A DNA stretch of 64,000 nucleotides from Holophagaceae bacterium (GCA_023257195.1 JALRCU010000012.1:1-64000), one strand, 5' to 3'. Shown: positions 34,970 through 44,650, numbered from the stretch's first letter. The notes: generated by a model not told the origin, from the letters alone. Program-made: numbers and translations.

Positions 34970-36272
34970 AAAATTCTTTATTCAGACATGGGGCTGTCAA
35001 ATGAATGACCATGATGGAGAAAAATTAACCGGACTCATGCTCCGAGACGGATATGAAGAGGTTAAATCAAGTAAGGAAGCCGATATTGTTCTCTTAAATA
35101 CCTGCTCGATTCGAGAAAAAGCAGTCCACAAAGTATTTTCTGAACTAGGAAGATTAAAAAAAGAAAAATTACAGCGACCGCTCACGATTGGTATCACAGG
35201 ATGTTTAGCCCAACAAGAACAGGCTCATCTGTTTACTCGCGCTCCTCAGATTGATTTTGTTTTGGGTACGATGGCCCTTGATAAACTACCCGAAGTTTTG
35301 ACTCAGGCACAAATCAATGGTGAAAAATCAATCAACGTCGGAGATTACCCCGATAATCACCTCTTTCCCACCGAAATTGCTAAACGAAAGCCGACGGCGA
35401 AAGCCCTGGTGACGATCATTGAGGGCTGCAATCATGCATGCACCTATTGCATTGTCCCCCGTACTCGAGGCATTGAGAGAAGTCGACCTTTCCAATCCAT
35501 CCTCGATGAAGTGAAGCGTCTAGTTGATGAAGGCTATCGGGAGATTGAACTCTTAGGGCAAAATGTAAACTCATTTCAGGGGGGATGCAACTTCACTGAA
35601 TTACTTCGAAAAGTAAGTGCCGTAGAGGGCCTCGAATGGCTTCGCTTCACCACCTCGCATCCGATGAATTTTACGAAAGAACTCGCTTTTGAAATCGTGT
35701 CTAACCCTAAAATTGCTCCCTTTCTGCATTTGCCAGTTCAGAGTGGGTCGAATGCTGTTCTCAAAAGAATGCTCCGGGAATATACCATTGAAGAGTATCT
35801 TGAGCGCTTAGCGTATCTTGGCTCTGGCCGTTCCCAACTCTGTCTCTCTACCGATTTTATCGTTGGATTTCCCGGAGAATCCGAGCAAGACTTCCAAAAG
35901 ACCCTTGATTTACTAGATGAAGTTCGCTTCGAAACGTCCTTCTCTTTTATTTATTCGCTCCGACCCGGTACATCTGCGGTCCGTCTTAAAGATGACTTGC
36001 CGGCCGAGGTCAAACAAGAACGGCTCCTACGGCTGCAGTCGCGCCAAGCTCATTGGACCCTTTTGGATAATCAAAAGATGATTGGAAAAATAGTGAATGC
36101 GCGTATTGAAAATCCTATTTTGAACGACCAGGGATTCTGGATTGCGCGAACAGGAAGTTCCAAAACAGTTCATCTTCAAGGAAAGGCAGGTCGAGGCCCC
36201 GAAATGGGTCAACTCATCACAGCGCAAATTAGTGGAGCGAGCCCCCATTTCTTAGCGGCGGAACTGATCTAA
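34962..36272 (+). CDS. miaB: tRNA-2-methylthio-N6-dimethylallyladenosine synthase MiaB
   Basis: A 436-residue radical-SAM methylthiotransferase that adds a methylthio group at A37 of tRNAs reading UNN codons. The N-terminal UPF0004 domain supplies three cysteines (TWGCQMND, LNTCSIREKAVH, GCLAQQ) for the auxiliary cluster. The radical SAM cysteines are in GCNHACTYCIVPRTRG. A TRAM domain ends the protein. The SIREKA signature separates MiaB from RimO and MtaB. Its TAA interlocks with the TAG of the convergent SRPBCC gene. Confidence 0.95.
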   Translation: MSKKFFIQTWGCQMNDHDGEKLTGLMLRDGYEEVKSSKEADIVLLNTCSIREKAVHKVFSELGRLKKEKLQRPLTIGITGCLAQQEQAHLFTRAPQIDFVLGTMALDKLPEVLTQAQINGEKSINVGDYPDNHLFPTEIAKRKPTAKALVTIIEGCNHACTYCIVPRTRGIERSRPFQSILDEVKRLVDEGYREIELLGQNVNSFQGGCNFTELLRKVSAVEGLEWLRFTTSHPMNFTKELAFEIVSNPKIAPFLHLPVQSGSNAVLKRMLREYTIEEYLERLAYLGSGRSQLCLSTDFIVGFPGESEQDFQKTLDLLDEVRFETSFSFIYSLRPGTSAVRLKDDLPAEVKQERLLRLQSRQAHWTLLDNQKMIGKIVNARIENPILNDQGFWIARTGSSKTVHLQGKAGRGPEMGQLITAQISGASPHFLAAELI

Positions 36273-36724
36273 TCCTTAAAATAAGTCTCGATCACTTGAT
36301 ACCTGAAATCGAAAATAGCTCGAAGGTCTCGCTCCACCCAAAGCGCATGCGCCCAGGCCCCTAGGAATCCCCATCCGATGATGTATCGGACTCGATCTTT
36401 CATCTCTGTCGATCCATCCGGTAGGGTTCTAAATGTATGAGTGTGATGCCAAAGTTGGTAAGGCCCTTTCACTTGACGGTCTATAAAATATTCATTCGTC
36501 ACAAACTCTTCGATAAGCGTCCGCCAGCGGATGGGGATCCCCCTTACTCTCAGGGTGTAATCAAAAATGGATCCGGCTCCTTGGGGTAAGGGATGGGTAA
36601 GGATTTTAAAATGTAACCAAGGGGGAGTAATTAATTCCAAGTTTCTTGGATCACTAAAAAAGTTGAAAACAGTTTCACGGGATCGAGGAATAATCTGCGT
36701 TCGCTCGAGAAGATACTCTCTCAT
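36269..36724 (-). CDS. SRPBCC (START-like) ligand-binding domain protein
   Basis: A 151-residue protein of the polyketide cyclase/SRPBCC fold: PRSRETVFNFFSDPRNLELI at the start, alternating strands (GSIFDYTLRVRGIPIRWRTL), WHHTHTFRTLPDGSTEMKDR, and a long C-terminal helix (WVERDLRAIFDFRYQVIETY). The fold binds hydrophobic ligands; function is unknown. It overlaps the upstream TIGR01777 epimerase by the four bases ATGA. In several bacteria the same two domains are fused in one protein, so they very probably work together. The TAG interlocks with the miaB TAA. Confidence 0.85.
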   Translation of the reverse strand: MREYLLERTQIIPRSRETVFNFFSDPRNLELITPPWLHFKILTHPLPQGAGSIFDYTLRVRGIPIRWRTLIEEFVTNEYFIDRQVKGPYQLWHHTHTFRTLPDGSTEMKDRVRYIIGWGFLGAWAHALWVERDLRAIFDFRYQVIETYFKD

Positions 36725-37638
36725 CCAAGAAGGTCCTTTAACGCTCCCTCCGGCCTTTCAAACTTGAATTTAAAACCCAGACCCTGGAGTGCTTTCGGAT
36801 AAACAAAGGCACCTTTCAGCAGCATGGCTTCCGCCATTTCTCCCATCAGAAGGTTGAGAGCGAATCGGGTTACAAACGCAGGAACCGGCAAAATGGGACG
36901 CCGTAATTGCTTGCCCAAGAGCCGAGTAAAGGTCTCGTTGGTCGTAGGGAAGGGGGAAGTTGCGTTTAAGACCCCTTGATATTGATCATTTTCAACGCAG
37001 TGAATCAAGATGGAAACTAAATCGTCGATATGAATCCAACTAAAACCTTGCTGGCCATCACCCAACTTTGCTCCCTGAAAGAAGCGGACGGGTAAACTCA
37101 TCTTGGGTAAAGCTCCACCCTTTCGGGATAGAACAATTCCAATGCGTACTTTGGATAATCGGACACCGAGTTGGGTTACGGGATCAGCAGCAGCCTCCCA
37201 ATCTCGACAGACGTCGGCAAGAAAACCCTCACCGATACTACTTTTCTCATCGATGGGTCTTCCGTCGTGCGGTCCATAAATTCCAATTGCACTGGCGTTA
37301 ACTAAAATGCGAGGGCGACGATCTCCCGCCTCACGATAAGCTTCGACCAACCGAGTGGTCGTATCCGTTCGACTGGAGAGAATGGCATTCTTACGCTTGG
37401 GGCTCCAGCGCTTATCGGCAATCCCTTCACCCGCTAAGTTAATCACAGCGTAGGCAGAAGGGATGACTTGATTTAGAGAGGACCATAAAACGAATGGAAT
37501 ACCCTCGGGAGACGTTCCTTCACGACGAGAGAGAATGGAGACTTCGTATCCGGCCCTTTGAAGTTCTTGGCAAAGTCGGGTGCCCACGAGTCCGGACCCC
37601 CCCGCTACGAGGACATGTTTTCTACCAGCGTCATTCAT
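36721..37638 (-). CDS. TIGR01777 family sugar epimerase-like protein
   Basis: A 305-residue extended short-chain dehydrogenase. The NAD(P) loop is LVAGGSGLVGTRLCQEL, followed by VINLAGEGIADKRWSPKRK, the typical TIGR01777 stretch. Next come SSRTDTTTRLVEA, NASAIGIYG (Ser and Tyr of the active site), FSWIHIDDLV and the C-terminal DUF1731 region. The reaction is unknown; E. coli YfcH is a relative. It is cotranscribed with the overlapping SRPBCC gene. A short inverted repeat (CACTC-N10-GAGTG) lies just upstream of its start. Confidence 0.9.
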   Translation of the reverse strand: MNDAGRKHVLVAGGSGLVGTRLCQELQRAGYEVSILSRREGTSPEGIPFVLWSSLNQVIPSAYAVINLAGEGIADKRWSPKRKNAILSSRTDTTTRLVEAYREAGDRRPRILVNASAIGIYGPHDGRPIDEKSSIGEGFLADVCRDWEAAADPVTQLGVRLSKVRIGIVLSRKGGALPKMSLPVRFFQGAKLGDGQQGFSWIHIDDLVSILIHCVENDQYQGVLNATSPFPTTNETFTRLLGKQLRRPILPVPAFVTRFALNLLMGEMAEAMLLKGAFVYPKALQGLGFKFKFERPEGALKDLLG

Positions 37639-37765
37639 GCAAAGCCTCCACTCTAAGAATAAGGAGTGTTTACGGGATGGCGTAGAGATAAAATTCTAGA
37701 AATAGATAACTTAAGTTAAAATCGGTCATAAGGCTTTGGACATTTAGTCCCCCTCGCCGGAGTTT

Positions 37766-39406
37766 ATGAGATACCTGCTCTCGAATTTACCCCTCCCGAT
37801 TGGACGAGAAGCCTCGTCATTAACCGGTGTTCTTGCTGACGCGCTGGGGTTACCTGAGTCTAACTTCAGCCGTGCGAGGCTAGAAAGACGCAGTCTCGAT
37901 GCGCGCCATAAGGGATCCATTCGATTTCTCATCTCGGTCTCGTTTGATAGTTCTATGGAAGTTCCCGAAGGATCCGTTCCTTTGGGACTTCAGTTAACCC
38001 TTGCTCCTCCTGCGCTGCCCTTCTTGGTTAATCCCTTGAGTCGAAAAGGAAAAGTGGTGATTGTGGGGAGTGGGCCAGCCGGCACTTTCTGTGCGCTCCG
38101 TTGTCTTGATTACGGGTTACAACCCATCATCCTAGAACGGGGTCCGAGTATGAGCGATCGGGTTCAAGGTATCAATGCACTCTGGAAAGATGCTCAACTA
38201 AAGCCCAACGCAAACGCTCAATTCGGTGAGGGTGGGGCGGGTACGTTTAGTGATGGAAAACTTACCACCCGAATTGGTCATCCGGCAACTCGTTATGTCA
38301 TTGATACGTTCGTACGCTTCGGGGCGCACCCACGAATTTCTTATCTTGCAAAGCCTCATGTTGGAACCGATGTGATCCGAAAATGTTCAGTCCTCATCAG
38401 AAAAGATGCAGAAAAGCGTGGAGCAATTTATCGGTGGAATGCCAAACTTGTGGATTTAGAAGTAACTCAGGGAAAAGTGACCGGAGCGATTCTCGAAAAT
38501 GGAGAGATCATTTCATGCGATGCATTAGTCTTGGCCCCTGGACATAGCGCTCGAGATACGTTTGAGATGCTCCATCACCGGGGTGTTGCTATGAAACAAA
38601 AACCCTTTGCCATGGGGGTCCGAATTGAGCATCCACAAGATTTAATCGACAAAGCCCAATACGGTCCGAACCGAGGTCACCCTAGTCTTCCCCCGGCTGA
38701 TTACAAATTAGTCTGTAACCTTGGGCTGAATCGAGCGACGTATAGTTTTTGTATGTGCCCCGGCGGAGAAGTGACGCAGTGTACATCCGAAGAGGGCGCG
38801 TGCGTAGTCAATGGAATGAGTAATGAAGCTCGTGATTCCGGTTTTGCTAATTCCGGATTGGTCGCCAAGGTCAATACGTCAGATTTTGGGAGTGAGCATC
38901 TTCTTGGTGGAATGTACTTTCAAAGATTTTGGGAACACAAAGCTTTTCAGTCTGCTCAGGAAACCTATGGTGCACCCGCGATGAGCGTTAAGGATTTTAT
39001 GTCAGGAAAACCCTCCGGCAAGCTCCCCTCTTCAAGTTTTCAACCTTTCACTATTCCTGCTGATATTACCCAGTGCCTGCCTCCTTTTGTTGAAGACCAG
39101 ATTCGTCAATCTCTCCCAACTTTTGATAAAAAAATCCATGGTTACACTTCTTCACAAGCTATCCTCATTGCTCTTGAAAGTCGGACCTCTAGTCCGATCC
39201 AGTTGCTTCGCGATGCTCAGGGTCAATCCCTCAGTCACCCTCAGCTCTATCCCTGCGGTGAGGGAGCTGGTTTTGCAGGGGGGATTACCTCGGCGGCTGT
39301 TGACGGTATTCGGGTAGCCGAATGGATTGCTCAGTCTTTCGGCGCAGAGCCCTTTCTGCCTTTTGAAAAACAAGTCAATCCTAAAGAATTGGTGAATGAG
39401 TATTAG
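37766..39406 (+). CDS. FAD-dependent dehydrogenase (COG2509 type)
   Basis: A 546-residue flavoprotein. An N-terminal domain of about 95 residues precedes the dinucleotide loop VVIVGSGPAGTFCALRC. Then come ANAQFGEGGAGTFSDGKLTTR, characteristic of COG2509, an ALVLAPGHSARDTFEML segment, and a final FAD contact in LYPCGEGAGFAGGITSAAVDG. Several cysteines (SFCMCPGG, VTQCTSEEGAC) are conserved in this family. The substrate is unknown. GGAG is placed well for the ATG at 37766. nadE follows 33 bases later. Confidence 0.88.
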   Translation: MRYLLSNLPLPIGREASSLTGVLADALGLPESNFSRARLERRSLDARHKGSIRFLISVSFDSSMEVPEGSVPLGLQLTLAPPALPFLVNPLSRKGKVVIVGSGPAGTFCALRCLDYGLQPIILERGPSMSDRVQGINALWKDAQLKPNANAQFGEGGAGTFSDGKLTTRIGHPATRYVIDTFVRFGAHPRISYLAKPHVGTDVIRKCSVLIRKDAEKRGAIYRWNAKLVDLEVTQGKVTGAILENGEIISCDALVLAPGHSARDTFEMLHHRGVAMKQKPFAMGVRIEHPQDLIDKAQYGPNRGHPSLPPADYKLVCNLGLNRATYSFCMCPGGEVTQCTSEEGACVVNGMSNEARDSGFANSGLVAKVNTSDFGSEHLLGGMYFQRFWEHKAFQSAQETYGAPAMSVKDFMSGKPSGKLPSSSFQPFTIPADITQCLPPFVEDQIRQSLPTFDKKIHGYTSSQAILIALESRTSSPIQLLRDAQGQSLSHPQLYPCGEGAGFAGGITSAAVDGIRVAEWIAQSFGAEPFLPFEKQVNPKELVNEY

Positions 39407-39439
39407 CCTCAACTAAGGCTTCATAAACGATGGCTTTCG

Positions 39440-41164
39440 ATGAAACGCCAAAGGGAATATCCTAAAGTTGTGAAGATTGCGATCCTCCAGATAAACCCAA
39501 GACTCGCAAATCCTGAATTTAATGGTTCGGAGATTGAGCAGAGATATCAAGAGGCCGTGGCTGGAGGAGCAGAGATTGTCGTCACTCCGGAGATGCATGT
39601 CGCAGGCTATATTCCGAATGACCGGCTTTGGGATCCCGGTGTGCGTTATCGAATTCAAGCTGAATCAGAGCGACTGGTTCGTCTTACGGGATCGACCCCC
39701 TTACTTCTGGGAACGGTAACTCCGGCCCCGAGCGGCAGGCTCTGGAATGAACTCTGGTGGTGTTCGGAAGGGCAAGTTCACCATCGTATTCGAAAGCGAG
39801 TCCTTCCCTCTTATGATGTTTTTGATGAACACCGATGGTTTGAACCAGATCCTAATCCTCAGCCCTTGATTTCTTTTGGGGGGGAACAGATCGGTCTTTC
39901 GATCTGCGAAGACCTTTGGGCGAACCCCTGGGGGCAGGGCAGCATTCGATACACCTTGAATCCGATTGAAGATCTTGTCAATCAAGGCGCATCGATGTTA
40001 ATCAATGCTTCGGTGAGCCCTGCCAATTTAGGAGCTTGGGCACCCTCCAAGCGCTATCTTGGCTGGGTTCCTTCCAAGGCAGATCAGAGAAGGAAAATCC
40101 TTTTAGATCAGGCTCAGCACTATAAAATTCCCATCGTTTTTGCCTCTCGAGTGGGAGCTGATTCCTCTCTCATTTACGACGGTTCATCCGGCATGGCCTC
40201 CGCAAAGGGGCTATGGCAAGGAGCCCCCTCTTTTTGGGAGGGACTGGTATGGGTGGATACGAAGAAACCGGGAGATCCCTGGGTTGTTACTGAGGATATG
40301 AATTGGCTCCGCAAAGCTCTGGTAACAGGTATTCGTGATAACTTTCACAAGCAAGGACTTGAAGGTGCAATTCTTGGTATGAGCGGTGGACTTGATAGTG
40401 CAGTTGTCGCAACCCTTGCTCAAGAAGCTTTGGGGAGCAGTCGGGTCTTAGCCGTAGCGCTTCCTTCGATGATTACCTCTAGCGAAAGCCTCAGACTTGC
40501 GGAAGAGCAATGTAAAAAATTAGGAATGGAACTTCGTACGATTTCAATTGCCGACCCCCATGCTTCTCTCGAAAAAGCTATAACGACACAAACAGGAACA
40601 CCCCTCGCCGCGAGGACCCATGAAAACCTCCAAAGCCGTATTCGTGGACAAATCCTAATGGCTCTCACAACCGAACCCTCGGTACACAAACTTCTTGGCA
40701 CGGACAAAGTCACCGTGATCAATACGGCCAATAAAAGCGAGGCAGCCGTCGGTTATTGCACGCTTTACGGGGATACTGTGGGAATTTTAAGCCCCTTAGG
40801 AGATTGTTTAAAATCCCGAGTCTTCCAATTAGCTCAGTCCATGCATGGCGAGGTGCTGGATGAAATTATCGCTCGACCCCCTTCCGCTGAACTGAGCCCA
40901 AATCAAACCGATGAAGAAGCACTCATGCCTTATCGAGAACTCGACCTTATTCTCTCTATGCACCTAGAATCAAGCATCCCCTTCCATTTAATTGAAGAAA
41001 AGCTCAATAATTCCAATCTCGGTTTTCCACAGATGAGTGAAAAAATTAATCGCACCCAAACCTTGCTCAGGCATTCTGAATTTAAACGCAAACAAATGCC
41101 CTTTAGTCTTAAGGTCAGCCCAAAAGCTTTTGGATCAGGACGACAGATCCCTCTTACCTCTTAA
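39440..41164 (+). CDS. nadE: Glutamine-dependent NAD+ synthetase
   Basis: A 574-residue two-domain enzyme making NAD from deamido-NAD. The N-terminal nitrilase-type glutaminase has its Glu in VVTPEMHVAG (Glu51), Lys in RKRVLPSYDVFDEHRWF, and Cys in LSICEDLW. The C-terminal synthetase has the PP-loop GMSGGLDSAVVA near residue 313 and NTANKSEAAVGYCTLYGD. Length and order are normal. It may share a transcript with the COG2509 flavoprotein, which itself would use pyridine or flavin cofactors. tRNA-Leu follows after 44 bases. Confidence 0.95.
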   Translation: MKRQREYPKVVKIAILQINPRLANPEFNGSEIEQRYQEAVAGGAEIVVTPEMHVAGYIPNDRLWDPGVRYRIQAESERLVRLTGSTPLLLGTVTPAPSGRLWNELWWCSEGQVHHRIRKRVLPSYDVFDEHRWFEPDPNPQPLISFGGEQIGLSICEDLWANPWGQGSIRYTLNPIEDLVNQGASMLINASVSPANLGAWAPSKRYLGWVPSKADQRRKILLDQAQHYKIPIVFASRVGADSSLIYDGSSGMASAKGLWQGAPSFWEGLVWVDTKKPGDPWVVTEDMNWLRKALVTGIRDNFHKQGLEGAILGMSGGLDSAVVATLAQEALGSSRVLAVALPSMITSSESLRLAEEQCKKLGMELRTISIADPHASLEKAITTQTGTPLAARTHENLQSRIRGQILMALTTEPSVHKLLGTDKVTVINTANKSEAAVGYCTLYGDTVGILSPLGDCLKSRVFQLAQSMHGEVLDEIIARPPSAELSPNQTDEEALMPYRELDLILSMHLESSIPFHLIEEKLNNSNLGFPQMSEKINRTQTLLRHSEFKRKQMPFSLKVSPKAFGSGRQIPLTS

Positions 41165-41208
41165 GGGCTAGGGCTTCGGTTCGGTTTGGGTTAATCTATA
41201 AAGTCTTA

Positions 41209-41294
41209 GCCGGCGTGGCGAAATGGCAGACGCGACAGACTCAAAATCTGTTTACCGCAAGGTAGTGGGGGTTCAAGTCCCTTCGCCGGCACCA
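41209..41294 (+). tRNA. tRNA-Leu (anticodon CAA)
   Basis: An 86-base class II tRNA with encoded CCA. The acceptor GCCGGCG pairs with CGCCGGC; the anticodon stem ACAGA/TCTGT encloses CTCAAAA with anticodon CAA at 41242-41244, reading UUG. A long variable arm (TTACCGCAAGGTAG, roughly) and the T arm GGGGG-TTCAAGT-CCCTT follow. A TATAAA at 41197-41202 sits exactly 7 bases before the first tRNA base and may be its -10 box. Confidence 0.97.
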
Positions 41295-41486
41295 TTTATG
41301 ATTCCCCTAAAGGATATTTCGTTGGGGCTTCGGGTAGTTCAATCTATTGTGCTAGAAGAATTGGGCATATTGAGGCTAGATTAACCCTTGAAATTAAGGC
41401 CATGGGTTTGCTAAGAGACCCCAACTTGAATAAACTTAGGGGAGTAGGCTTAATCCCTTCATCGTTTTTTCATATGGAGTTTATTT
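41295..41486 (+). promoter_or_regulatory. Leader region of the first TonB-dependent receptor
   Basis: A 192-base gap. It contains TAGGGG (41437-41442) and GCTTAATCCC (41448-41457), a pair of words also found upstream of the second receptor gene. No convincing -35/-10 pair was identified. GGAG lies a few bases before the ATG at 41487. Confidence 0.35.
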
Positions 41487-44400
41487 ATGATGCGTAGAAC
41501 CGCTGCCTTTGCGCTCACCAGTCTTGCCTGTGCCGTTGTTGCCCACGCGCAGACCACTTCGGGAGCCCTTCGTGGAACCCTTCGCTCTCAAGCGGGAAGT
41601 CCTATTGCTAATGCAACAGTCTCCGTAAGAGATTTAGCCAACGGGTCGGTCCGTTCAACGCTTTCCGACGCCAATGGAAACTATCAGTTGCCCTTACTTG
41701 CGGTCGGCACTTATCAATTGACGGTGACCAGCGCGGGGTCGCAAACCGTCCAGGATTCAAATGTCCGAATTGCTCTTGGGCTGACTTCCGTTCAAAACTA
41801 TACCATTGCGTCCGCCACGGGTGCTTCAGCGACCGTTGAAGTGACCGGAAGATCTCAAAATCTTGATTCACAACAAATGTTCACCAGTTCAAGCGTCGAT
41901 CAATCGCTCATTGAATCGATCCCCTTAGGCGGTGCCCGAGACTTCACCTCCTTGGTCAATTTAACTCCTGGTACCGTTTATGATGCTGATAGCAATCGTG
42001 TTTCCGTAGAAGGGGCCCGGGGCATTCAAAATAATCTAAGCATCGATGGAGCATCGTACAATTCAAATTTCTTTGGCGAACAACGCGGATCAACTCGTAT
42101 CCCCTTTGCCTTTGGCGCGGACACGATTCAAGAGTTGCAGATCATACGAAATTCCTATGATGCTCAATACGGTAATGCCTCGGGCGCGGTCATCAATGCC
42201 ATTTCGAAGTCCGGAACCAATACCTTTTCCGGATCATTGTTGTATCAGGTCAGACCGAAGTCCCTAGTGGCCCAAATTGCGCCAGCCCCTTATGATCCAA
42301 CGGGCGCGACCTCCCTAAGTTCGTTTAGAACTAAGAATTTTAACCAAGTTCAAGGCAATTTCAACTTCGGGGGTCCGATCATCAAAGATAAATTATTCTT
42401 CTTTGTCGGCACGGAACAATATTCCTACACCGAAGATTTCAGCCCTACCATTACCCCCACTGCGTCCACAGGGAGTACGTTAGCCGATACGGTCACCTTC
42501 CTACAAAATTTCGGAAATATGATTGTGGGACCCGGGACTCGAACCCTAAGCCAAGATGCAGGTTTAACCGTCGATGGTTCGGGCAACCTAGTGGTGACGA
42601 ACACCTCCAAATATACGAATGACCGCTTAAATCGCGTCTACTTTGGTCGACTCGACTACATTATTAATCCGGATCATCGATTTACGATTCGCGTGAATGC
42701 TCAAGATTGGAGTTCTGATAACGGGACCATCGCCTTTACGAGTTCTTCAGCTCCTCGAACGGGGGTATCTAATCAAGGCCTCGAAAAGAATTCAGGTCTT
42801 TCTTGGGTCGCGGAACTCAGTTCGATTTTATCGCCTAACCTCGTCAATGAAGCTCGCTTGCAGCGAGCGATCGAGCGAAGGCCTCGTTTTGAAAAGGGAA
42901 CTTCTCCTGAGTTCAATGCCTTTACATGGACCTCGGGGCAACTCAACTATTTGCCTAATGGACTCGATGAATTCTCCTGGCAGTTCGTTGATAACCTGAC
43001 CTATTCCAAAGATAACTGGACCATCAAGGCCGGAGTGGACCTTCAATCCTTTGACTTTACCAATACTTTCTATCGCTATCAGAATGGCTCTTTCACCTTT
43101 TTTAATGTAGGCATGGCCAACAAATGGAAAACCGCTCCTACCACGTTGACCTCCACAGATAGTATTTCGTATACGGGCGCTTTTAGTGATTATGGCGGAG
43201 CGATTGCGTACGCTTCCAAACTCAATAGTGGCTATGGTCAAATCCAAAGACAGGGCCTCATGGATGGGAAGTTGACCCTCAATGCAGGACTTCGATACGT
43301 CAAGGAAATACAACCGAATAACCCTCGCCCCAATGCTCAGTTTATGGGCCTGGATCAAGCCAATAGCTCCGATGCCCTCGACCCCCGGGCAGGATTTACC
43401 TACGATTTAGGCGGTAACGGTAAAACGTTAGTGAGGGGGGGCTACGGCCATTTCTCTTCTCCGAACCCTTCGTTGACCGTATCGAATACGATGAATTCCA
43501 ATGGTATGACCACTTCAACCTACACCATTGCCAATTCCTCTACCAACTTAGCGCTTTTCCAGACGGGTGTTCTGTCAGCAGCTCAACGTTTATCCGGTAA
43601 CACGCTGAGCCGTGTTACCCCCTCCCTCCTTTCCTCCTTGGGAACGGCCTCTAAGACAGGGCAAGTCTGGGATCCAACGAATGAGATGACCAAAGCGAAG
43701 CGAGCGTCCATTGGTTTTGATCATGTGATGGACGATGGATTAAAGATTGGAGCCCAGTTGGTTGCGGTTGATTTTATTAACCTCCAGTATTTTGTGAACA
43801 TCAATTTGTCACCACGAACAGGCACGATCAATCCCGCCGGTACCACCGGGGCCGGTACCACCGGAATTATTTCAGGAGGACGCTATAACGATGGGTATCC
43901 GGTCGGTACGCAATTGTTTAGTTTTGCCACCCGCCCAGGATCCGCTGTAGTTCGAGGTCGTACGCTTGATTTCACCGGATTTGGTAATGTGTTCATGACG
44001 CAAAACGGGGGACGTGGCCGGTATCATGCCCTCATCCTCACGGCTGAAAAACGATACAGCAACGGAGCAGGATTCCTGTCGAACATCACCTGGAGTCAGG
44101 CTCGAGATAACAATAGCAACGAGCGCTCCACCGCCAGTGGATCAAGTGACTCTAATATCAATAATCCTGCTGATCCGAATGCAACGTTTTCTTATAGCGA
44201 TAATGATCGCCGTTTCAGATTTGTCTTCGCCGGCTTTTCGCCCTTGTTTTGGGGGATGAAAGGTTCTCTCAACTTCAGTTACACGAGCGGCCGTCCCTTT
44301 AGTGCCATTGCGAGCGCTGATTTGAATGGTGATGGAAGTTCGAACGACTATGTCTTAGGCACCACGCGCAATGGATTCCGCCAACCGGGACAAAAATTCC

Positions 44401-44627
44401 TCGACGTGCGCTTAAGCAAGAATTTTACAATCTGGAAAGGGTATGATGCAGAGCTCTTTGCAGATATTACCAATATTATGAATTGGGCTAATTTCAGAAC
44501 GGGCCTTACCGGCGGTAACCCTAGCAATACGACCACCGGTGTCTTATTTTCTTCGACCTTCAAAAATTTAAACTTGGTGGATCGAAATACGCGAGACATT
44601 AACTTAGGGGTTAGAATCCGATTTTAA
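41487..44627 (+). CDS. Oar-like TonB-dependent outer membrane receptor (first)
   Basis: A 1046-residue outer-membrane protein. A signal peptide (ending VVAHAQ) is followed by a carboxypeptidase-regulatory-like beta domain (about 25-110, GALRGTLRSQAGSPIANATV), a plug domain (about 130-250, with SVEGARGIQNNLSIDGASYN and GNASGAVINAISKSGTN), and a large barrel ending in NLGVRIRF with the terminal Phe used for barrel insertion. Such receptors import large or scarce nutrients, powered by TonB; the ligand is unknown. It contains a 15-base tandem repeat at 43836-43865. It ends at a bidirectional terminator facing yggS. Confidence 0.93.
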   Translation: MMRRTAAFALTSLACAVVAHAQTTSGALRGTLRSQAGSPIANATVSVRDLANGSVRSTLSDANGNYQLPLLAVGTYQLTVTSAGSQTVQDSNVRIALGLTSVQNYTIASATGASATVEVTGRSQNLDSQQMFTSSSVDQSLIESIPLGGARDFTSLVNLTPGTVYDADSNRVSVEGARGIQNNLSIDGASYNSNFFGEQRGSTRIPFAFGADTIQELQIIRNSYDAQYGNASGAVINAISKSGTNTFSGSLLYQVRPKSLVAQIAPAPYDPTGATSLSSFRTKNFNQVQGNFNFGGPIIKDKLFFFVGTEQYSYTEDFSPTITPTASTGSTLADTVTFLQNFGNMIVGPGTRTLSQDAGLTVDGSGNLVVTNTSKYTNDRLNRVYFGRLDYIINPDHRFTIRVNAQDWSSDNGTIAFTSSSAPRTGVSNQGLEKNSGLSWVAELSSILSPNLVNEARLQRAIERRPRFEKGTSPEFNAFTWTSGQLNYLPNGLDEFSWQFVDNLTYSKDNWTIKAGVDLQSFDFTNTFYRYQNGSFTFFNVGMANKWKTAPTTLTSTDSISYTGAFSDYGGAIAYASKLNSGYGQIQRQGLMDGKLTLNAGLRYVKEIQPNNPRPNAQFMGLDQANSSDALDPRAGFTYDLGGNGKTLVRGGYGHFSSPNPSLTVSNTMNSNGMTTSTYTIANSSTNLALFQTGVLSAAQRLSGNTLSRVTPSLLSSLGTASKTGQVWDPTNEMTKAKRASIGFDHVMDDGLKIGAQLVAVDFINLQYFVNINLSPRTGTINPAGTTGAGTTGIISGGRYNDGYPVGTQLFSFATRPGSAVVRGRTLDFTGFGNVFMTQNGGRGRYHALILTAEKRYSNGAGFLSNITWSQARDNNSNERSTASGSSDSNINNPADPNATFSYSDNDRRFRFVFAGFSPLFWGMKGSLNFSYTSGRPFSAIASADLNGDGSSNDYVLGTTRNGFRQPGQKFLDVRLSKNFTIWKGYDAELFADITNIMNWANFRTGLTGGNPSNTTTGVLFSSTFKNLNLVDRNTRDINLGVRIRF
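43836..43865 (+). repeat. 15-base tandem duplication inside the receptor gene
   Basis: Two adjacent copies of GCCGGTACCACCGGG differing only in the last base (G, then A). They encode two AGTTG blocks in a barrel loop, so the duplication preserves the frame. Confidence 0.85.
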
Positions 44628-44650
44628 AAGTTTCGTTCAAATCGATTCTC

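Noticed and set aside
37649-37668. CACTC-N10-GAGTG inverted repeat upstream of the epimerase gene, resembling a CIRCE core
   Set aside because: CIRCE has a strict 9-base spacer and 9-base arms; here the spacer is 10 and only 5 bases match in each arm.
37707-37718. Palindrome TAACTTAAGTTA, also present at 22155-22166
   Set aside because: About sixteen 12-base palindromes are expected by chance in 64 kb, and the second copy lies inside tgt coding sequence.
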